A stretch of DNA of 64,000 bases. Source: Dichotomicrobium sp964540795 (lineage in GTDB: Bacteria > Pseudomonadota > Alphaproteobacteria > Rhizobiales > Rhodomicrobiaceae). The notes under the pieces are model-generated. The model was given only the letters and a program-made list of their open reading frames with translations, did not search any database and was not told the origin of the DNA. Numbering within the stretch: the stretch's first letter is position 1; every line of letters begins with the position of its first letter. The DNA lies in contig CAZINX010000002.1 of assembly GCA_964540795.1 (NCBI GenBank), forward strand, positions 205,691-269,690. Direction: 5' to 3'. A program made the translations under genes and the position numbers. This document shows positions 1 through 9,125 of the stretch, in pieces.

Positions 1-1398
1 CTTGAGGTCCTCGCTCAGGTTCTTGAGCAGTTCGGCGTCCGACTTCGTCACCGTCTTCGGCGGGATGCGCGCCATCGTCGCGATGGTCGCCTCGATCTCC
101 TTCACGCCGACAGTCTTGCGACGCTTGGTCTCGGGGAGAAGCATTTGCGACGCGCCGGTCTCGTCGATCACGTCGATCGCCTTGTCCGGCAGCTTGCGGT
201 CATGGATGTATTTCGCCGACAGTTCGACGGCCGCCTTCATCGCCTGGTTGGAATATTTCAGGCCGTGGAAATCCTCGAAGTAGGGCTTGAGGCCCTTGAG
301 GATCTCCACCGCATCCGCGACGCTTGGCTCATTCACGTCGATCTTCTGGAACCGGCGCACCAGCGCGCGGTCCTTCTCGAAGTGCTGGCGATACTCCTTG
401 TAGGTCGTCGATCCCATGCAGCGCAGCACGCCCGACTGAAGCGCGGGCTTCAGCAGATTGGACGCGTCCATCGCGCCGCCGGAGGTCGCGCCGGCCCCGA
501 TCACGGTGTGGATCTCGTCGATGAACATGATCGCGCCGGGATAAGCCTCGATCTCGCGCATCACGGCCTTGAGACGCTCCTCGAAGTCGCCGCGATAGCG
601 CGTGCCGGCCAGCAACGCGCCCATGTCGAGCTGGAAGATCGTGGCGTTCGCAAGCACCTCCGGCACCTCGCCGCCGACGATCTTGCGCGCCAAGCCTTCC
701 GCGATTGCCGTCTTGCCGACGCCGGGATCGCCGACAAACAGCGGATTGTTCTTCTGCCTCCGGCACAAGACCTGGATCGTGCGGCTGACCTCGCGCTCGC
801 GCCCGATCAGCGGGTCGATACGACCTTCGCTCGCCTTCTCGTTGAGGTTGATGCAGTAAACGTCGAGCGCATCGCCCGAGCGCTTTTTCTCCTCGCCCTG
901 ATCCATCGTGGCCGCATCGTCCTCCACGCCGCGCGCCGGGCGCGGGTCCGACATGCCCGGGCGCTTGGCAATGCCGTGCGAGATGAAATTCACGGCGTCG
1001 AAGCGGGACATGTTCTGTTCCTGCAGGAAATACGCCGCGTGGCTTTCGCGCTCGTTGAAGATGGCCACCAGCACATTCGCGCCAGTCACCTCTTCGCGAC
1101 CCGAGGACTGCACATGCACGACCGCGCGGTGAATGACGCGCTGAAAGCCCGCCGTCGGCTGAGCCTCGCTGCCATCTTCCAGGATCAGGTTGTCCAGTTC
1201 GTGATCGAGATATTCGATCAGTTTGGCCCGCAGGACTTCGAGATCGACGTTGCAAGCCCGCATGACCGTCGACGCATCGCGATCATCGATCAGCGAGAGT
1301 AAGAGATGTTCAAGGGTGGCGTACTCGTGGGTGCGCTCGTTCGCGTATTCCAGAGCACGGTGGAGCGATTCTTCCAGACTAGTTGAGAGCGAGGGCAC
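1..1398 (-). CDS. clpA: ATP-dependent Clp protease ATP-binding subunit ClpA (C-terminus cut by window edge)
   Basis: ClpA is the AAA+ unfoldase that feeds substrates to ClpP in the cytoplasm. The visible 466 residues hold the N-terminal Clp repeat domain (YATLEHLLLSLIDD near the start) and the first AAA module, with Walker A GDPGVGKT, Walker B MFIDEIH and the conserved YRGDFEERL segment. The second AAA module lies beyond position 1. I chose the GTG at 1398 (reading MPSLSTSLEES) because it matches the usual ClpA N-terminus and lies just after clpS with a 9-bp gap; GGAG sits about 10 bases upstream. Lying directly behind clpS, the adaptor that hands N-degron substrates to ClpA, strongly supports the identity. 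Known of the family: clpS-clpA is a standard pair. Confidence 0.95.
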   Translation of the reverse strand, partial: MPSLSTSLEESLHRALEYANERTHEYATLEHLLLSLIDDRDASTVMRACNVDLEVLRAKLIEYLDHELDNLILEDGSEAQPTAGFQRVIHRAVVHVQSSGREEVTGANVLVAIFNERESHAAYFLQEQNMSRFDAVNFISHGIAKRPGMSDPRPARGVEDDAATMDQGEEKKRSGDALDVYCINLNEKASEGRIDPLIGREREVSRTIQVLCRRQKNNPLFVGDPGVGKTAIAEGLARKIVGGEVPEVLANATIFQLDMGALLAGTRYRGDFEERLKAVMREIEAYPGAIMFIDEIHTVIGAGATSGGAMDASNLLKPALQSGVLRCMGSTTYKEYRQHFEKDRALVRRFQKIDVNEPSVADAVEILKGLKPYFEDFHGLKYSNQAMKAAVELSAKYIHDRKLPDKAIDVIDETGASQMLLPETKRRKTVGVKEIEATIATMARIPPKTVTKSDAELLKNLSEDLK

Positions 1399-1407
1399 GA
1401 TCCGAAT

Positions 1408-1818
1408 TCACTCCTTTTCCATGGTGCATTGAAGAGGGTGCTGATGCTGCCGCGCGAAGCTCATCACCTGGGTGACCTTCGTCTCGGCGACCTCGTAGGT
1501 GTAGACTCCGCAGATGCCCACACCCCTGTTATGCACGTGCAGCATGATCCGCGTTGCTTCCTCGGTGCCTTTGTTGAAGAAGCGTTCCAGCACATAAACG
1601 ACGAACTCCATCGGAGTGTAATCGTCGTTCAGCAACAGCACCTTGTAAAGACTCGGCTTTTTCGTCTTTGGCCGGGTGCGTGTGACGATCCCCGTCTGGG
1701 CGTCGCCTTCACCGTCATCCTTGCCCGGATTATCGTCCGACAGGATCGGGGCGCTGCTGCCCGCGCTGCCGATCTGATGCGCCTTTGTCATATTCGCCGC
1801 CCAGGGTGTCTCCACCAT
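1408..1818 (-). CDS. clpS: ATP-dependent Clp protease adaptor ClpS
   Basis: ClpS binds the N domain of ClpA and delivers N-end-rule substrates. The conserved core is intact: KPSLYKVLLLNDDYTPMEFV, then FFNKGTEEATRIMLHVH, and the C-terminal QHPLQCTMEKE. The 136-residue reading is longer at the N-terminus than many ClpS proteins (about 105-120); an internal ATG at 1791 (MTKAHQIG) has a GGGCGG element upstream and is an equally reasonable start. It is transcribed into clpA with a 9-bp gap, so the two are surely co-expressed. The divergently transcribed neighbour is the carboxypeptidase gene. Confidence 0.95.
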   Translation of the reverse strand: MVETPWAANMTKAHQIGSAGSSAPILSDDNPGKDDGEGDAQTGIVTRTRPKTKKPSLYKVLLLNDDYTPMEFVVYVLERFFNKGTEEATRIMLHVHNRGVGICGVYTYEVAETKVTQVMSFARQHQHPLQCTMEKE

Positions 1819-2268
1819 GATCTGCGCTCTTTTTGGCTGATTTCAAGCTGACCTGACCTTTCCGTGAAAAATGCAGGCCACGGCCCCTCTGCCCGCATCC
1901 GATGCGCCTCTGGCAACCCCCGGCATCGCGCCCATCTGCCGAGACCTTGCTCCTGGCGCGCGCGCCTCGTGGAACAGTATGGCTGCGCCGGGGCTTGTTC
2001 AACATCCTGCTGTCGCGACTGTCGCCGGCGCTTCCCGGCGGGGCGGACATCACCGCCGCGACATAGGCCAAAGGATAGCGAAAAATGCCCCGGGCGAAAA
2101 GCACTCCCGCCATCCTGTTTCAAGACATCTCCGCAAGGTTGCCGCATTCCCGCGTTCCACAACCATAACGTCTTCTTAACGATGATCGCAGAGTGTGATG
2201 AGGCGTGTCCCGTTGCGGGACGGAAGCGGCAGCGGGCGCGCCGCGCGTAACAGGTGAGGGAGTTGTTG
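1819..2268. other. Divergent intergenic region between clpS and the carboxypeptidase gene
   Basis: This 450-bp stretch separates two divergent genes and must hold both promoters. Open frames here lack recognisable protein features. The last part (about 2155-2195) is richer in A and T than its surroundings, which suits a promoter for the rightward gene, but I see no convincing -35/-10 pair. In related genomes a phasin-like gene can lie at this place; I find none here. Confidence 0.5.
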
Positions 2269-3720
2269 ATGCGTCAGTGGGTATCCCGCGCCGTGCGGGG
2301 GCGTAGAGTGACCCGGCACCGCCCCGGATGCGTTTTTCTATTCAATTTCAATGGGTTGATCACTCCGCTCGGCTTGGCCCTTGCGGCGGTTTGCCTTGTC
2401 GTCTGGACGCCTCAGGCCGCCGCCTATTCGCCGCCGAAGGCCGCGTTGATCATAGACGCGAACTCGGGAAAAACACTCCATGCGCACAACGCGCGCGCCT
2501 CGCGCTACCCCGCCTCGCTGACCAAGGTGATGACGCTTTACGTCTTGTTCGGGTATCTGCGCGACGGGCGTCTCGAAATGGACACGCAGCTGACGGTCTC
2601 GGCGAATGCGGCGAAACGTCCGCCGTCGAAGGTCGGATTCAAGCCAGGCGACAGCCTCACGGTGCGCGCCGCGATCCGGCTGCTCATCACCAAGTCCGCC
2701 AATGACGTCGCCGCCGTCGTCGCGGAAAATATCGCCGGCTCGGAAGCCGAACTCGCCAGGATGATGACCCGCAAGGCCCGCGCGATGGGCATGAAGGACA
2801 CCACGTTCCGCAACGCCTCGGGCCTGCCGCACAGCGAACAGAAGACCACCGCTTTCGACATGGCGATCCTCGCGCGGCGCGTGCTCAACGACTTCCCGCA
2901 ATACGCGGAGTTTTTCCAGACGCGCCATGCAAGGTTTCGCGGCAAGACCTACCGTAACCACAATGGCCTGCTGTTCCGCTACAATGGCATCAAGGGGCTG
3001 AAAACCGGCTTCATCCGAGCGTCAGGCTTCAACGTCATGCTGGCGGCCGAGCGCGGCCGCAAGCGGCTGATCGCCATCGTCATGGGCGGGCCGTCGGCGC
3101 GGGAACGCGATGCGCGGGCGCGACAGCTCATGGATGCCGCGTGGGCAAAAGCCTCCGTGCGCGCGCCGGAAATGGCGGCGCATTTGCCGCGCCGCAATCC
3201 GGCATTCATGCCGAGCCAGCGCGAGGAGCAGATCCGCCACAAGCTCGCCAGCGCCGACGGCTCGCCGGCGGCCATGCTGTTCAAGCATCTGCAGTCTGCC
3301 GCACCGCTCCCGCGCCAGCAGACCCAGCCCGAACAGGGGCGCAAGCTGCAGGCGCGTCTGATCGACGCGCGCGCGCCGGAGCCGCCGCCGCGCGAGCGGC
3401 AACCCTCCGCGACGCAGCCCGCCGCGCCGGAGCCGGAAAACGCGCGCGGATCCGCCGAGCCGGCAATCCTGGCGGGACCGTACCATGTGCAGGTGGGCGC
3501 TTATGCCTCGGCGGCGGATGCGCGCCGGCGGCTCGAGACGGTTGCGGCAACCGCCAATCGTGTGCTCGACGGGGCTCCGAATCGGGCGGTGGCAGCGGAA
3601 GTGAACGGCCGGGAGGTGTTTCGCGCGCGCTTCGGCGGCTTCGACAAGGCGCAGGCGCGGAGCACCTGCGACGCGTTGAAGCAGCGCTCGGTGGATTGTT
3701 TGGCGATGCCCGCCCGATAG
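2269..3720 (+). CDS. Exported D-alanyl-D-alanine carboxypeptidase with C-terminal SPOR domain (DacF/DacC type)
   Basis: A low-molecular-weight penicillin-binding protein (peptidase S11) that trims the terminal D-Ala from peptidoglycan stem peptides in the periplasm. Starting at the ATG at 2269, which has GGTGAGGG upstream, the 483-residue protein has an N-terminal signal/anchor segment (about residues 29-52). All three active-site motifs are present: SLTK at 83-86, SAN at 143-145 and KTG at 245-247. A Pro/Arg/Ala-rich linker (about 320-400) leads to a C-terminal SPOR domain (begins about YHVQVGAYAS), which binds glycan strands stripped of stem peptides, so the enzyme is probably drawn to septal wall. 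A GTG at 2254 in the same frame is less likely. Confidence 0.93.
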   Translation: MRQWVSRAVRGRRVTRHRPGCVFLFNFNGLITPLGLALAAVCLVVWTPQAAAYSPPKAALIIDANSGKTLHAHNARASRYPASLTKVMTLYVLFGYLRDGRLEMDTQLTVSANAAKRPPSKVGFKPGDSLTVRAAIRLLITKSANDVAAVVAENIAGSEAELARMMTRKARAMGMKDTTFRNASGLPHSEQKTTAFDMAILARRVLNDFPQYAEFFQTRHARFRGKTYRNHNGLLFRYNGIKGLKTGFIRASGFNVMLAAERGRKRLIAIVMGGPSARERDARARQLMDAAWAKASVRAPEMAAHLPRRNPAFMPSQREEQIRHKLASADGSPAAMLFKHLQSAAPLPRQQTQPEQGRKLQARLIDARAPEPPPRERQPSATQPAAPEPENARGSAEPAILAGPYHVQVGAYASAADARRRLETVAATANRVLDGAPNRAVAAEVNGREVFRARFGGFDKAQARSTCDALKQRSVDCLAMPAR

Positions 3721-3737
3721 CGGGCTGGCGGCTGGGG

Positions 3738-5177
3738 CTACTCCGCCGCGATGCTCTGCGGGTCAGGCGTCATCTCGCGCACATCGACGAAATGCCCGGC
3801 AATCGCCGCAGCCGCGGCCATCGTCGGCGACACCAGATGCGTGCGGCCCTTGAAACCCTGCCGCCCCTCAAAGTTGCGGTTCGAGGTAGAGGCGCAGCGT
3901 TCGCCCGGCGCGAGCTTGTCGGCGTTCATCGCCAGGCACATCGAGCAGCCCGGCTCGCGCCAGTCGAAGCCGGCGGCCTTGAAAATCTCGTCCAGACCTT
4001 CGGCCTCGGCCTGCGCCTTCACCAGACCGGAACCCGGCACGATCATCGCCTGAACGTTCTCGTTCACACGCCGGCCGGCCACCACTTTCGCGACGGCGCG
4101 CAGATCCTCGATCCGGGCATTCGTGCATGAGCCGATAAACACGCGGTCCAGCTTGATGTCCGTGATTTTCGTGCCCGGCGTCAGGCCCATGTAATCGAGC
4201 GCCCGGCGCACAGCCGCGGCCTTGCCCGCATCCTCAAGGTCTTCGGGGTCCGGCACGCGGCCCTCCACGGAGACGACATCCTGCGGGCTGGTGCCCCAGG
4301 TGACGAGCGGCGGCAGGTTCGCGGCATCGAGCCGCACCTCGGCGTCGAACGCGGCATCGTCGTCCGAATAAAGCGTCTCCCAGTGGCGCATGGCCATCTC
4401 CCACGCCGCGCCCTTCGGCGCGAGAGGCCGGCCCTTGAGATAGTCAAAGGTGCACTCATCCGGCGCGATCATGCCGGCGCGCGCGCCGCCCTCGATGGAC
4501 ATGTTGCACACTGTCATGCGGCCTTCCATCGACAGCGCGCGGATGGCCTCGCCCGCATATTCGATGACATGGCCGGTGCCGCCCGCCGTGCCGATCTCGC
4601 CGATGATGCCCAGGATGATGTCTTTCGCGGTGACGCCCGGCGGGATTTCACCGTCGACGACGACGCGCATATTCTTCGCCTTGGATTGAATCAGCGTCTG
4701 GGTGGCCAGCACATGCTCGACTTCCGAGGTGCCGATGCCATGCGCCAGCGCGCCGAACGCGCCATGCGTGGAGGTGTGACTGTCGCCGCAGACGATCGTG
4801 GTTCCGGGCAGCGTGAAGCCCTGCTCCGGGCCGATGATATGCACGATGCCCTGCCGGTCATCCAGCTCGTTGAAGTAATCGATGCCGAACTCGGCGCAGT
4901 TGTCCGCCAGCGTCTTGACCTGCAGCGCGGATTCGGGGTCGTCGATGCCGCCCGAGCGATCGGTGGTCGGCACGTTGTGGTCGACAACAGCAAGCGTGTT
5001 CTCCGGCTTGCGCACCTTGCGCCCGGCCAGACGCAGCCCCTCGAACGCCTGCGGGCTGGTCACTTCGTGAATGAGATGGCGGTCAATATAGATCAAGGAC
5101 GTGCCGTCTTCCTGGGAATGCACCAGGTGTTCGTCCCAGATCTTGTCGTAGAGCGTGCGTCCGCCGGTCTTCGCCAT
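3738..5177 (-). CDS. leuC: 3-isopropylmalate dehydratase large subunit LeuC
   Basis: With LeuD this [4Fe-4S] enzyme isomerises 2-isopropylmalate to 3-isopropylmalate in leucine synthesis. The 479 residues cover the full aconitase-type large subunit. Cluster cysteines are visible in FIGSCTNARIEDL and in GCSMCLAMN; the substrate-site GDSHTSTHGAFGALAHGIG is intact. It runs in the same direction as rplS, 83 bp downstream of it, an order conserved in several Hyphomicrobiales. leuD is not in this window and leuB lies 18 kb away. The preceding convergent gene ends only 17 bp from its stop. Confidence 0.97.
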   Translation of the reverse strand: MAKTGGRTLYDKIWDEHLVHSQEDGTSLIYIDRHLIHEVTSPQAFEGLRLAGRKVRKPENTLAVVDHNVPTTDRSGGIDDPESALQVKTLADNCAEFGIDYFNELDDRQGIVHIIGPEQGFTLPGTTIVCGDSHTSTHGAFGALAHGIGTSEVEHVLATQTLIQSKAKNMRVVVDGEIPPGVTAKDIILGIIGEIGTAGGTGHVIEYAGEAIRALSMEGRMTVCNMSIEGGARAGMIAPDECTFDYLKGRPLAPKGAAWEMAMRHWETLYSDDDAAFDAEVRLDAANLPPLVTWGTSPQDVVSVEGRVPDPEDLEDAGKAAAVRRALDYMGLTPGTKITDIKLDRVFIGSCTNARIEDLRAVAKVVAGRRVNENVQAMIVPGSGLVKAQAEAEGLDEIFKAAGFDWREPGCSMCLAMNADKLAPGERCASTSNRNFEGRQGFKGRTHLVSPTMAAAAAIAGHFVDVREMTPDPQSIAAE

Positions 5178-5260
5178 CTCCTCAACCTCCGGTTCTTGTC
5201 CCGTCTGCCCGCCTATATCGGCATTCGCCGCGCCAACGCCAACGGCGGGACCGGGGCCGG

Positions 5261-5950
5261 TTACGATTTCGCCTGCTCGCCCTCAGGCTCCTCGCCGGTC
5301 TCCTCTTCCACGGCCGGCACCTCGTCCAGCGTGGCCTCGGTCATCAGCTCGCGGGCCTGACCGGTCCAGTCGTCGCGCTCGATCTGGCCGCCCAGGCCCA
5401 AGGCATCGTCCACCTTGGCGATATCCTCGTCGGAGAACGCCGCGATCTGGCCGTACTGGATGATGCCGAGCTTGCGCAGCTGCGCCTGGACATCGCTGGT
5501 GATGCCCGAGATGCGGGTCAGATCGTCGGGCGCGCCCTTGGGCTTCTTGAAGCCCTTGAAGGTCTTGGCGCCGGCGGCCGTGCGAACGCGCGCGTCGCGC
5601 CGCTCGGGGATGCGGGCCGCCTTGCCGCGCAGGCCGCGCAGGTAATAAAGCTTGGCGCGGCGCACCTTGCCGCGGCGCACCAGCTCGATGGAGTCGATCA
5701 GCGGCGAATACACCGGAAACACGCGCTCCACCCCCTCGCCATAGGAGATTTTGCGCACGGTAAAGCTTTCCTGCAGGCCGTGGCCGCTGCGGGCGATGCA
5801 CACGCCCTCGAACGCCTGCACGCGCTCGCGGTTGCCCTCGACGACGCGCACGTTCACGCGCACCGTATCGCCCGGCTGGAACGGCGGGACGCGGCGCTTC
5901 TGCTCGATCGCGGCGGCCTGCTCCCGCTCGATTTCCTGAATGATGTTCAT
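5261..5950 (-). CDS. rplS: 50S ribosomal protein L19 with C-terminal helix-hairpin-helix extension
   Basis: The first 115-120 residues are a normal bacterial L19 (NIIQEIEREQ, PPFQPGDTVRV, GVERVFPVYSP, RGKVRRAKLYYLRG), which sits at the 30S-50S interface. The protein continues to 229 residues. Residues about 135-200 (PDDLTRISGITSDVQAQLRK ... GQIERDDWTGQA) form a helix-hairpin-helix module of the kind I know as a C-terminal extension on alphaproteobacterial L21. An acidic tail follows. The frame is continuous and no internal start suggests two genes. L19 is normally encoded right after trmD; here trmD lies 4.4 kb upstream with four genes in between. Confidence 0.95.
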   Translation of the reverse strand: MNIIQEIEREQAAAIEQKRRVPPFQPGDTVRVNVRVVEGNRERVQAFEGVCIARSGHGLQESFTVRKISYGEGVERVFPVYSPLIDSIELVRRGKVRRAKLYYLRGLRGKAARIPERRDARVRTAAGAKTFKGFKKPKGAPDDLTRISGITSDVQAQLRKLGIIQYGQIAAFSDEDIAKVDDALGLGGQIERDDWTGQARELMTEATLDEVPAVEEETGEEPEGEQAKS

Positions 5951-6116
5951 GGTTCAAAACCCTCTGCCGCGGGCCGCGCAAGACGCGCTGCCGCCAGTTA
6001 CCGTTTTCGCCACATGCATGGGAAGTTGTGGCTGGTGATAAAACACTTTCACGCGCTTGTCGACCGTTTTGCAAACAGAGTGTGACAACGCGAAACGCCG
6101 GGGATCGGGGAATACG

Positions 6117-7451
6117 TCAGGGCTTGCGGTCGGGCTGGCGGCCATTGGAAGCATCGACCGGCTCCGGCTCGGTCTGCGTCTCCGCCGCGGAGTCGGCTTC
6201 AGCCATCTCCTCGGCCCAGAGGGTGGCCGAGGGCGCGGGCTGCGACGGACCGAGCACGTAATCGCTCTGCTCCTCCGGGGCGGCGCGCCGCGTCATGCGG
6301 TAAATCGTGAACGCCGCGATCCCCAGATGGATCAGCGCAAGGTAGGCGACAAAACCCTCCGGGCCGAAAAAGCTCATCAGCCAGCCCGCGCCGGAAGGTC
6401 CCAGGATCGCGCCAGCGCCGAACAGAAGCACAAGCGTCCCGCTGGCCGCCACCATCTGGTTCGGCTCCAGCCAGTCGTTGGTGTAGGCAAGAAAGAGCGG
6501 ATAAAGACTGAGCACCAGCCCGCCCATGAGCGCGCAAGCCAGCAGCAGCGCCATGAACGACAGCCCCGCAACCGCCTGCATCAATAACGAGGCGAGCGCG
6601 GCCGTGATTGCAATCGCAAGGATCACCTTGCGCCGGTCGAAGAGGTCAGACAACTTGCCCAGCGGCCACTGCAGCACCACTCCGCCCATGACCAGCGCGA
6701 TCATGAACATGGAGACCTCTCCAACCGACAGCCCCAGCTTGCTGGCGTAGACCGGCGCCATGCCAAGGATCACGCCCTGGCCGATTCCGGTCGCGAAACA
6801 GCCGATTGCGCCAAGCGGCGCCTTGCGCACGAGATACGCGACGCCGACCGATTGCGGCGTGGACACGTCCGGCTGGGGCGTCGCGGTCAGCAGGATCGGC
6901 ACCAGCGCGATCGAGATCACGATCGAACACAGGATGAACAGCGCGGACGTCTCGGGCGGCGCGGCGTTCAGCATCCCCTGACCAGCGGCCAGGCCCATGT
7001 ACCCGATGACCCAATACAATGCGAGGATGCTGCCCCTGAGGTTGTTCGGGACACTATGGTTGAGCCAGCTTTCGGTGACGACATAGAGGCCGGCGAAGCT
7101 GAGGCCGGTGACAAAACGCATCGCCGTCCACACGGTCGGCTCGATGAACAGGCTATGGACCAGAATGGCAATCGACGCGAGCGATGCCAGAGCGCCAAAG
7201 GTCCTTACATGGCCGACGTTGCGGAGCAATGCGGGCGTGAGCAAGGAGCCTGCAAGGAAGCCAAGGTAGAAGCCCGACATCATCAGGCCGGTGATCCCGT
7301 CGCCAAACCCTTCAGATTCAGCGCGCAGACCAAGCAGACTGCTCTGCAAACCATTGCCCGCCAGCATCGCGCCCATGCCGAGCAGGAGCGCCCAGATCTT
7401 GAGCGCGGCCGAGGCCGTGGTATCCGGTCGGGGCGCGGCGGCGGTCGTCAT
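6117..7451 (-). CDS. MFS transporter, YcaD-like
   Basis: A 444-residue polytopic inner-membrane protein with twelve predicted hydrophobic segments, of the major facilitator superfamily. The loop between helices 2 and 3 region and the central loop (QWPLGKLSDLFDRRKVIL) match the family's G-X-L-(S/A)-D-R-x-x-R-(R/K) pattern in the second half. Overall similarity is to the YcaD group, whose substrates are not established. The hydrophilic C-terminal tail (about 60 residues, Glu/Pro-rich) is an extra. Start at 7451 is supported by GGAG seven bases upstream. Next to a dienelactone hydrolase-like gene on the same strand, with 50 bp between; a common transcript is possible. Confidence 0.85.
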   Translation of the reverse strand: MTTAAAPRPDTTASAALKIWALLLGMGAMLAGNGLQSSLLGLRAESEGFGDGITGLMMSGFYLGFLAGSLLTPALLRNVGHVRTFGALASLASIAILVHSLFIEPTVWTAMRFVTGLSFAGLYVVTESWLNHSVPNNLRGSILALYWVIGYMGLAAGQGMLNAAPPETSALFILCSIVISIALVPILLTATPQPDVSTPQSVGVAYLVRKAPLGAIGCFATGIGQGVILGMAPVYASKLGLSVGEVSMFMIALVMGGVVLQWPLGKLSDLFDRRKVILAIAITAALASLLMQAVAGLSFMALLLACALMGGLVLSLYPLFLAYTNDWLEPNQMVAASGTLVLLFGAGAILGPSGAGWLMSFFGPEGFVAYLALIHLGIAAFTIYRMTRRAAPEEQSDYVLGPSQPAPSATLWAEEMAEADSAAETQTEPEPVDASNGRQPDRKP

Positions 7452-7501
7452 TTTTGCTCTCCGTCAACAGCCGAGCCGCTACCGGCGCTCAGGATGGCCC
7501 T

Positions 7502-8248
7502 TTAGGGTCCAGCCAGCGTATTCGCCAGAAGCTCCTTGAAGGCGTCCCACGCCTTCTCGTCCGCGCGCTCCTGATAGCGGTCGGAGCCGAAGACCGTGAA
7601 GGCGTGCCGCGCCCCGGAATAAACCTCGATCTCGTAAGGTACACCCGCAGTTTCGAGTTCGCGCGACAGCTGGGCGACCTCGTCCATCGAGATGAGCCGG
7701 TCCGCGCCGCCATGCAGAACCAGGATCGGCGGCGTGTCCGCGGAATAGCTCTGCCCCTCCGGCGTGGAGAGCCCGCCGTGGAAGCTTGCATAGCCGACGA
7801 CATTCTCCGCCTGGCCCGAGCGCGCCAGCTCCAGCGTCGCCGCGCCGCCGAAGCAGTAGCCCATCACGACCGCATCGCCGCCGCCGAGCCGCCGCGCCTC
7901 GTCCAGCCCCGCGAGGATCAGCGTGCGCATCGTCTCGCGGTCGTTGTAGAGCTTTTCGGTCTCGGCCTTCTTCGCGCCGGTCTCGACCGGGCGGTTGCCC
8001 TTGCCGTAAAGATCGACCGCGAAGGCGTCATAGCCCATTTCCGCAAGCATGTCGGCGCGCTGACGCTCATAATCGGTCAGCCCGTCCCAGTCGTGGATGA
8101 TTAGCACGAGGCCCGCGGCGTCCTCGCCCGCATCGGCGTGATAGCCTTCATAGGCCGCGCCATCGACCTCGTAGGTCACGGTCTCACCCGCCCAAGCCGA
8201 GGTGACGAAGCACAGCGCGGCCAGCATCGTCAGCATGTATCTGATCAT
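7502..8248 (-). CDS. Exported dienelactone hydrolase family protein
   Basis: An alpha/beta hydrolase of the dienelactone hydrolase family with an N-terminal signal peptide (cleavage probably after AWA at residue 20), so it acts in the periplasm. The catalytic triad can be placed: nucleophile Cys132 in GYCFGG, Asp183 in HGGADRL and His215 in GARHAF. Length 248 residues fits the family plus signal peptide. The physiological substrate cannot be read from the sequence; cytoplasmic relatives open muconolactone-type rings, but exported ones are mostly uncharacterised. Confidence 0.88.
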   Translation of the reverse strand: MIRYMLTMLAALCFVTSAWAGETVTYEVDGAAYEGYHADAGEDAAGLVLIIHDWDGLTDYERQRADMLAEMGYDAFAVDLYGKGNRPVETGAKKAETEKLYNDRETMRTLILAGLDEARRLGGGDAVVMGYCFGGAATLELARSGQAENVVGYASFHGGLSTPEGQSYSADTPPILVLHGGADRLISMDEVAQLSRELETAGVPYEIEVYSGARHAFTVFGSDRYQERADEKAWDAFKELLANTLAGP

Positions 8249-8435
8249 CTTGGTCCCGTCCTTGCGGATATCCCGGCGCGCGCCCCCTGCACTCGCTAGG
8301 GCGCGTGCTGTCTTATGGGGACAGGTTTTCTACCACCATCAGCCGCGGCAGGCGAGCGGCGGAGCCGCGATCAGCACATCGAACGGCTTGGCGCGGCCAG
8401 CGGGCACACCGGCACGTCCGGCGCAACCCGCCGCC

Positions 8436-9008
8436 TTACAGCCTCGGCCCGACATAGGGCGGATATTTGCGCGCATCGACGCAGGCCGAACCGTCCCAAT
8501 AGTAATATTCGCCGCAACTGCGCGGACGCCGCGGGTAAAACTGTTCGCTTGGCGCGTCAGTACCGTCGCCCAGATGCGGGCGGCGCGGGTCGAAGCCGCG
8601 CTCCTTGCGATCCGGTTCGTCGGGCGGCGTGAGCGCATCACGGGCTTCGTCATCGGCGTATCCGCGAGGCGGCAGATCGTAATCGTCATAGCGCGGACCG
8701 CGATAATAGCGGCGCGGCCGGTCATAGCCATAAGGATCGCCGTAGCGCGGCCGGTCGCCATAGCGGCGCTCGGGAAGGAATGGCAGCCGCTCTTCTTCGT
8801 AGCGCGGTTCGACGTAGTAATCCCGCTCGTCGTAATACGCCGGGTCCTCGTCGTACCGGGGCGGCGGGCCATAACGCTCGTAGCGCTCCTCATAGGCGCG
8901 CGGCGGCGCATCGTAATAGTCGGCCGGACCGTAATACTGCGCGGAAGCGGCTTGCGCGCCGGCGAGCATCGCTCCGGCGGCCATCAACACGGTCAATACG
9001 CGCGACAT
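8436..9008 (-). CDS. Exported Tyr/Arg/Pro/Asp-rich low-complexity protein, function unknown
   Basis: 190 residues with a clear signal peptide (MSRVLTVLMAAGAMLAG, cleaved near ASA at 21-23). The mature part has about 28 tyrosines out of 167 residues, spaced among Arg, Asp, Pro and Glu (YYGPADYYDAPP, RYDEDPAYYDERDYY), and looks disordered. The C-terminal 30 residues are different: a pair of cysteines in SCGEYYYWDGSACVDARKYP could form one disulfide-closed loop. I do not recognise a family. Surface adhesion, cross-linking or metal binding are guesses only. It is preceded by a 117-bp gap after dadA and followed by 187 bp with no feature I can name. Confidence 0.8.
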   Translation of the reverse strand: MSRVLTVLMAAGAMLAGAQAASAQYYGPADYYDAPPRAYEERYERYGPPPRYDEDPAYYDERDYYVEPRYEEERLPFLPERRYGDRPRYGDPYGYDRPRRYYRGPRYDDYDLPPRGYADDEARDALTPPDEPDRKERGFDPRRPHLGDGTDAPSEQFYPRRPRSCGEYYYWDGSACVDARKYPPYVGPRL

Positions 9009-9125
9009 TTCTGTCCCCCATCGGATGAGCGGCCAATCGATCGGCGGCCGGTCGTTGCGTCCGGCCCGTCTCGGGACACAGTAGCGTCATTTTGAGACAA
9101 AATTGACCGGAAAGCGCGGGGAGAG

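Noticed and set aside
145..1302. Open plus-strand frame of 385 codons
   Set aside because: It is antisense to clpA; its translation is Arg/His-rich without any family feature, as expected from a GC-rich shadow.
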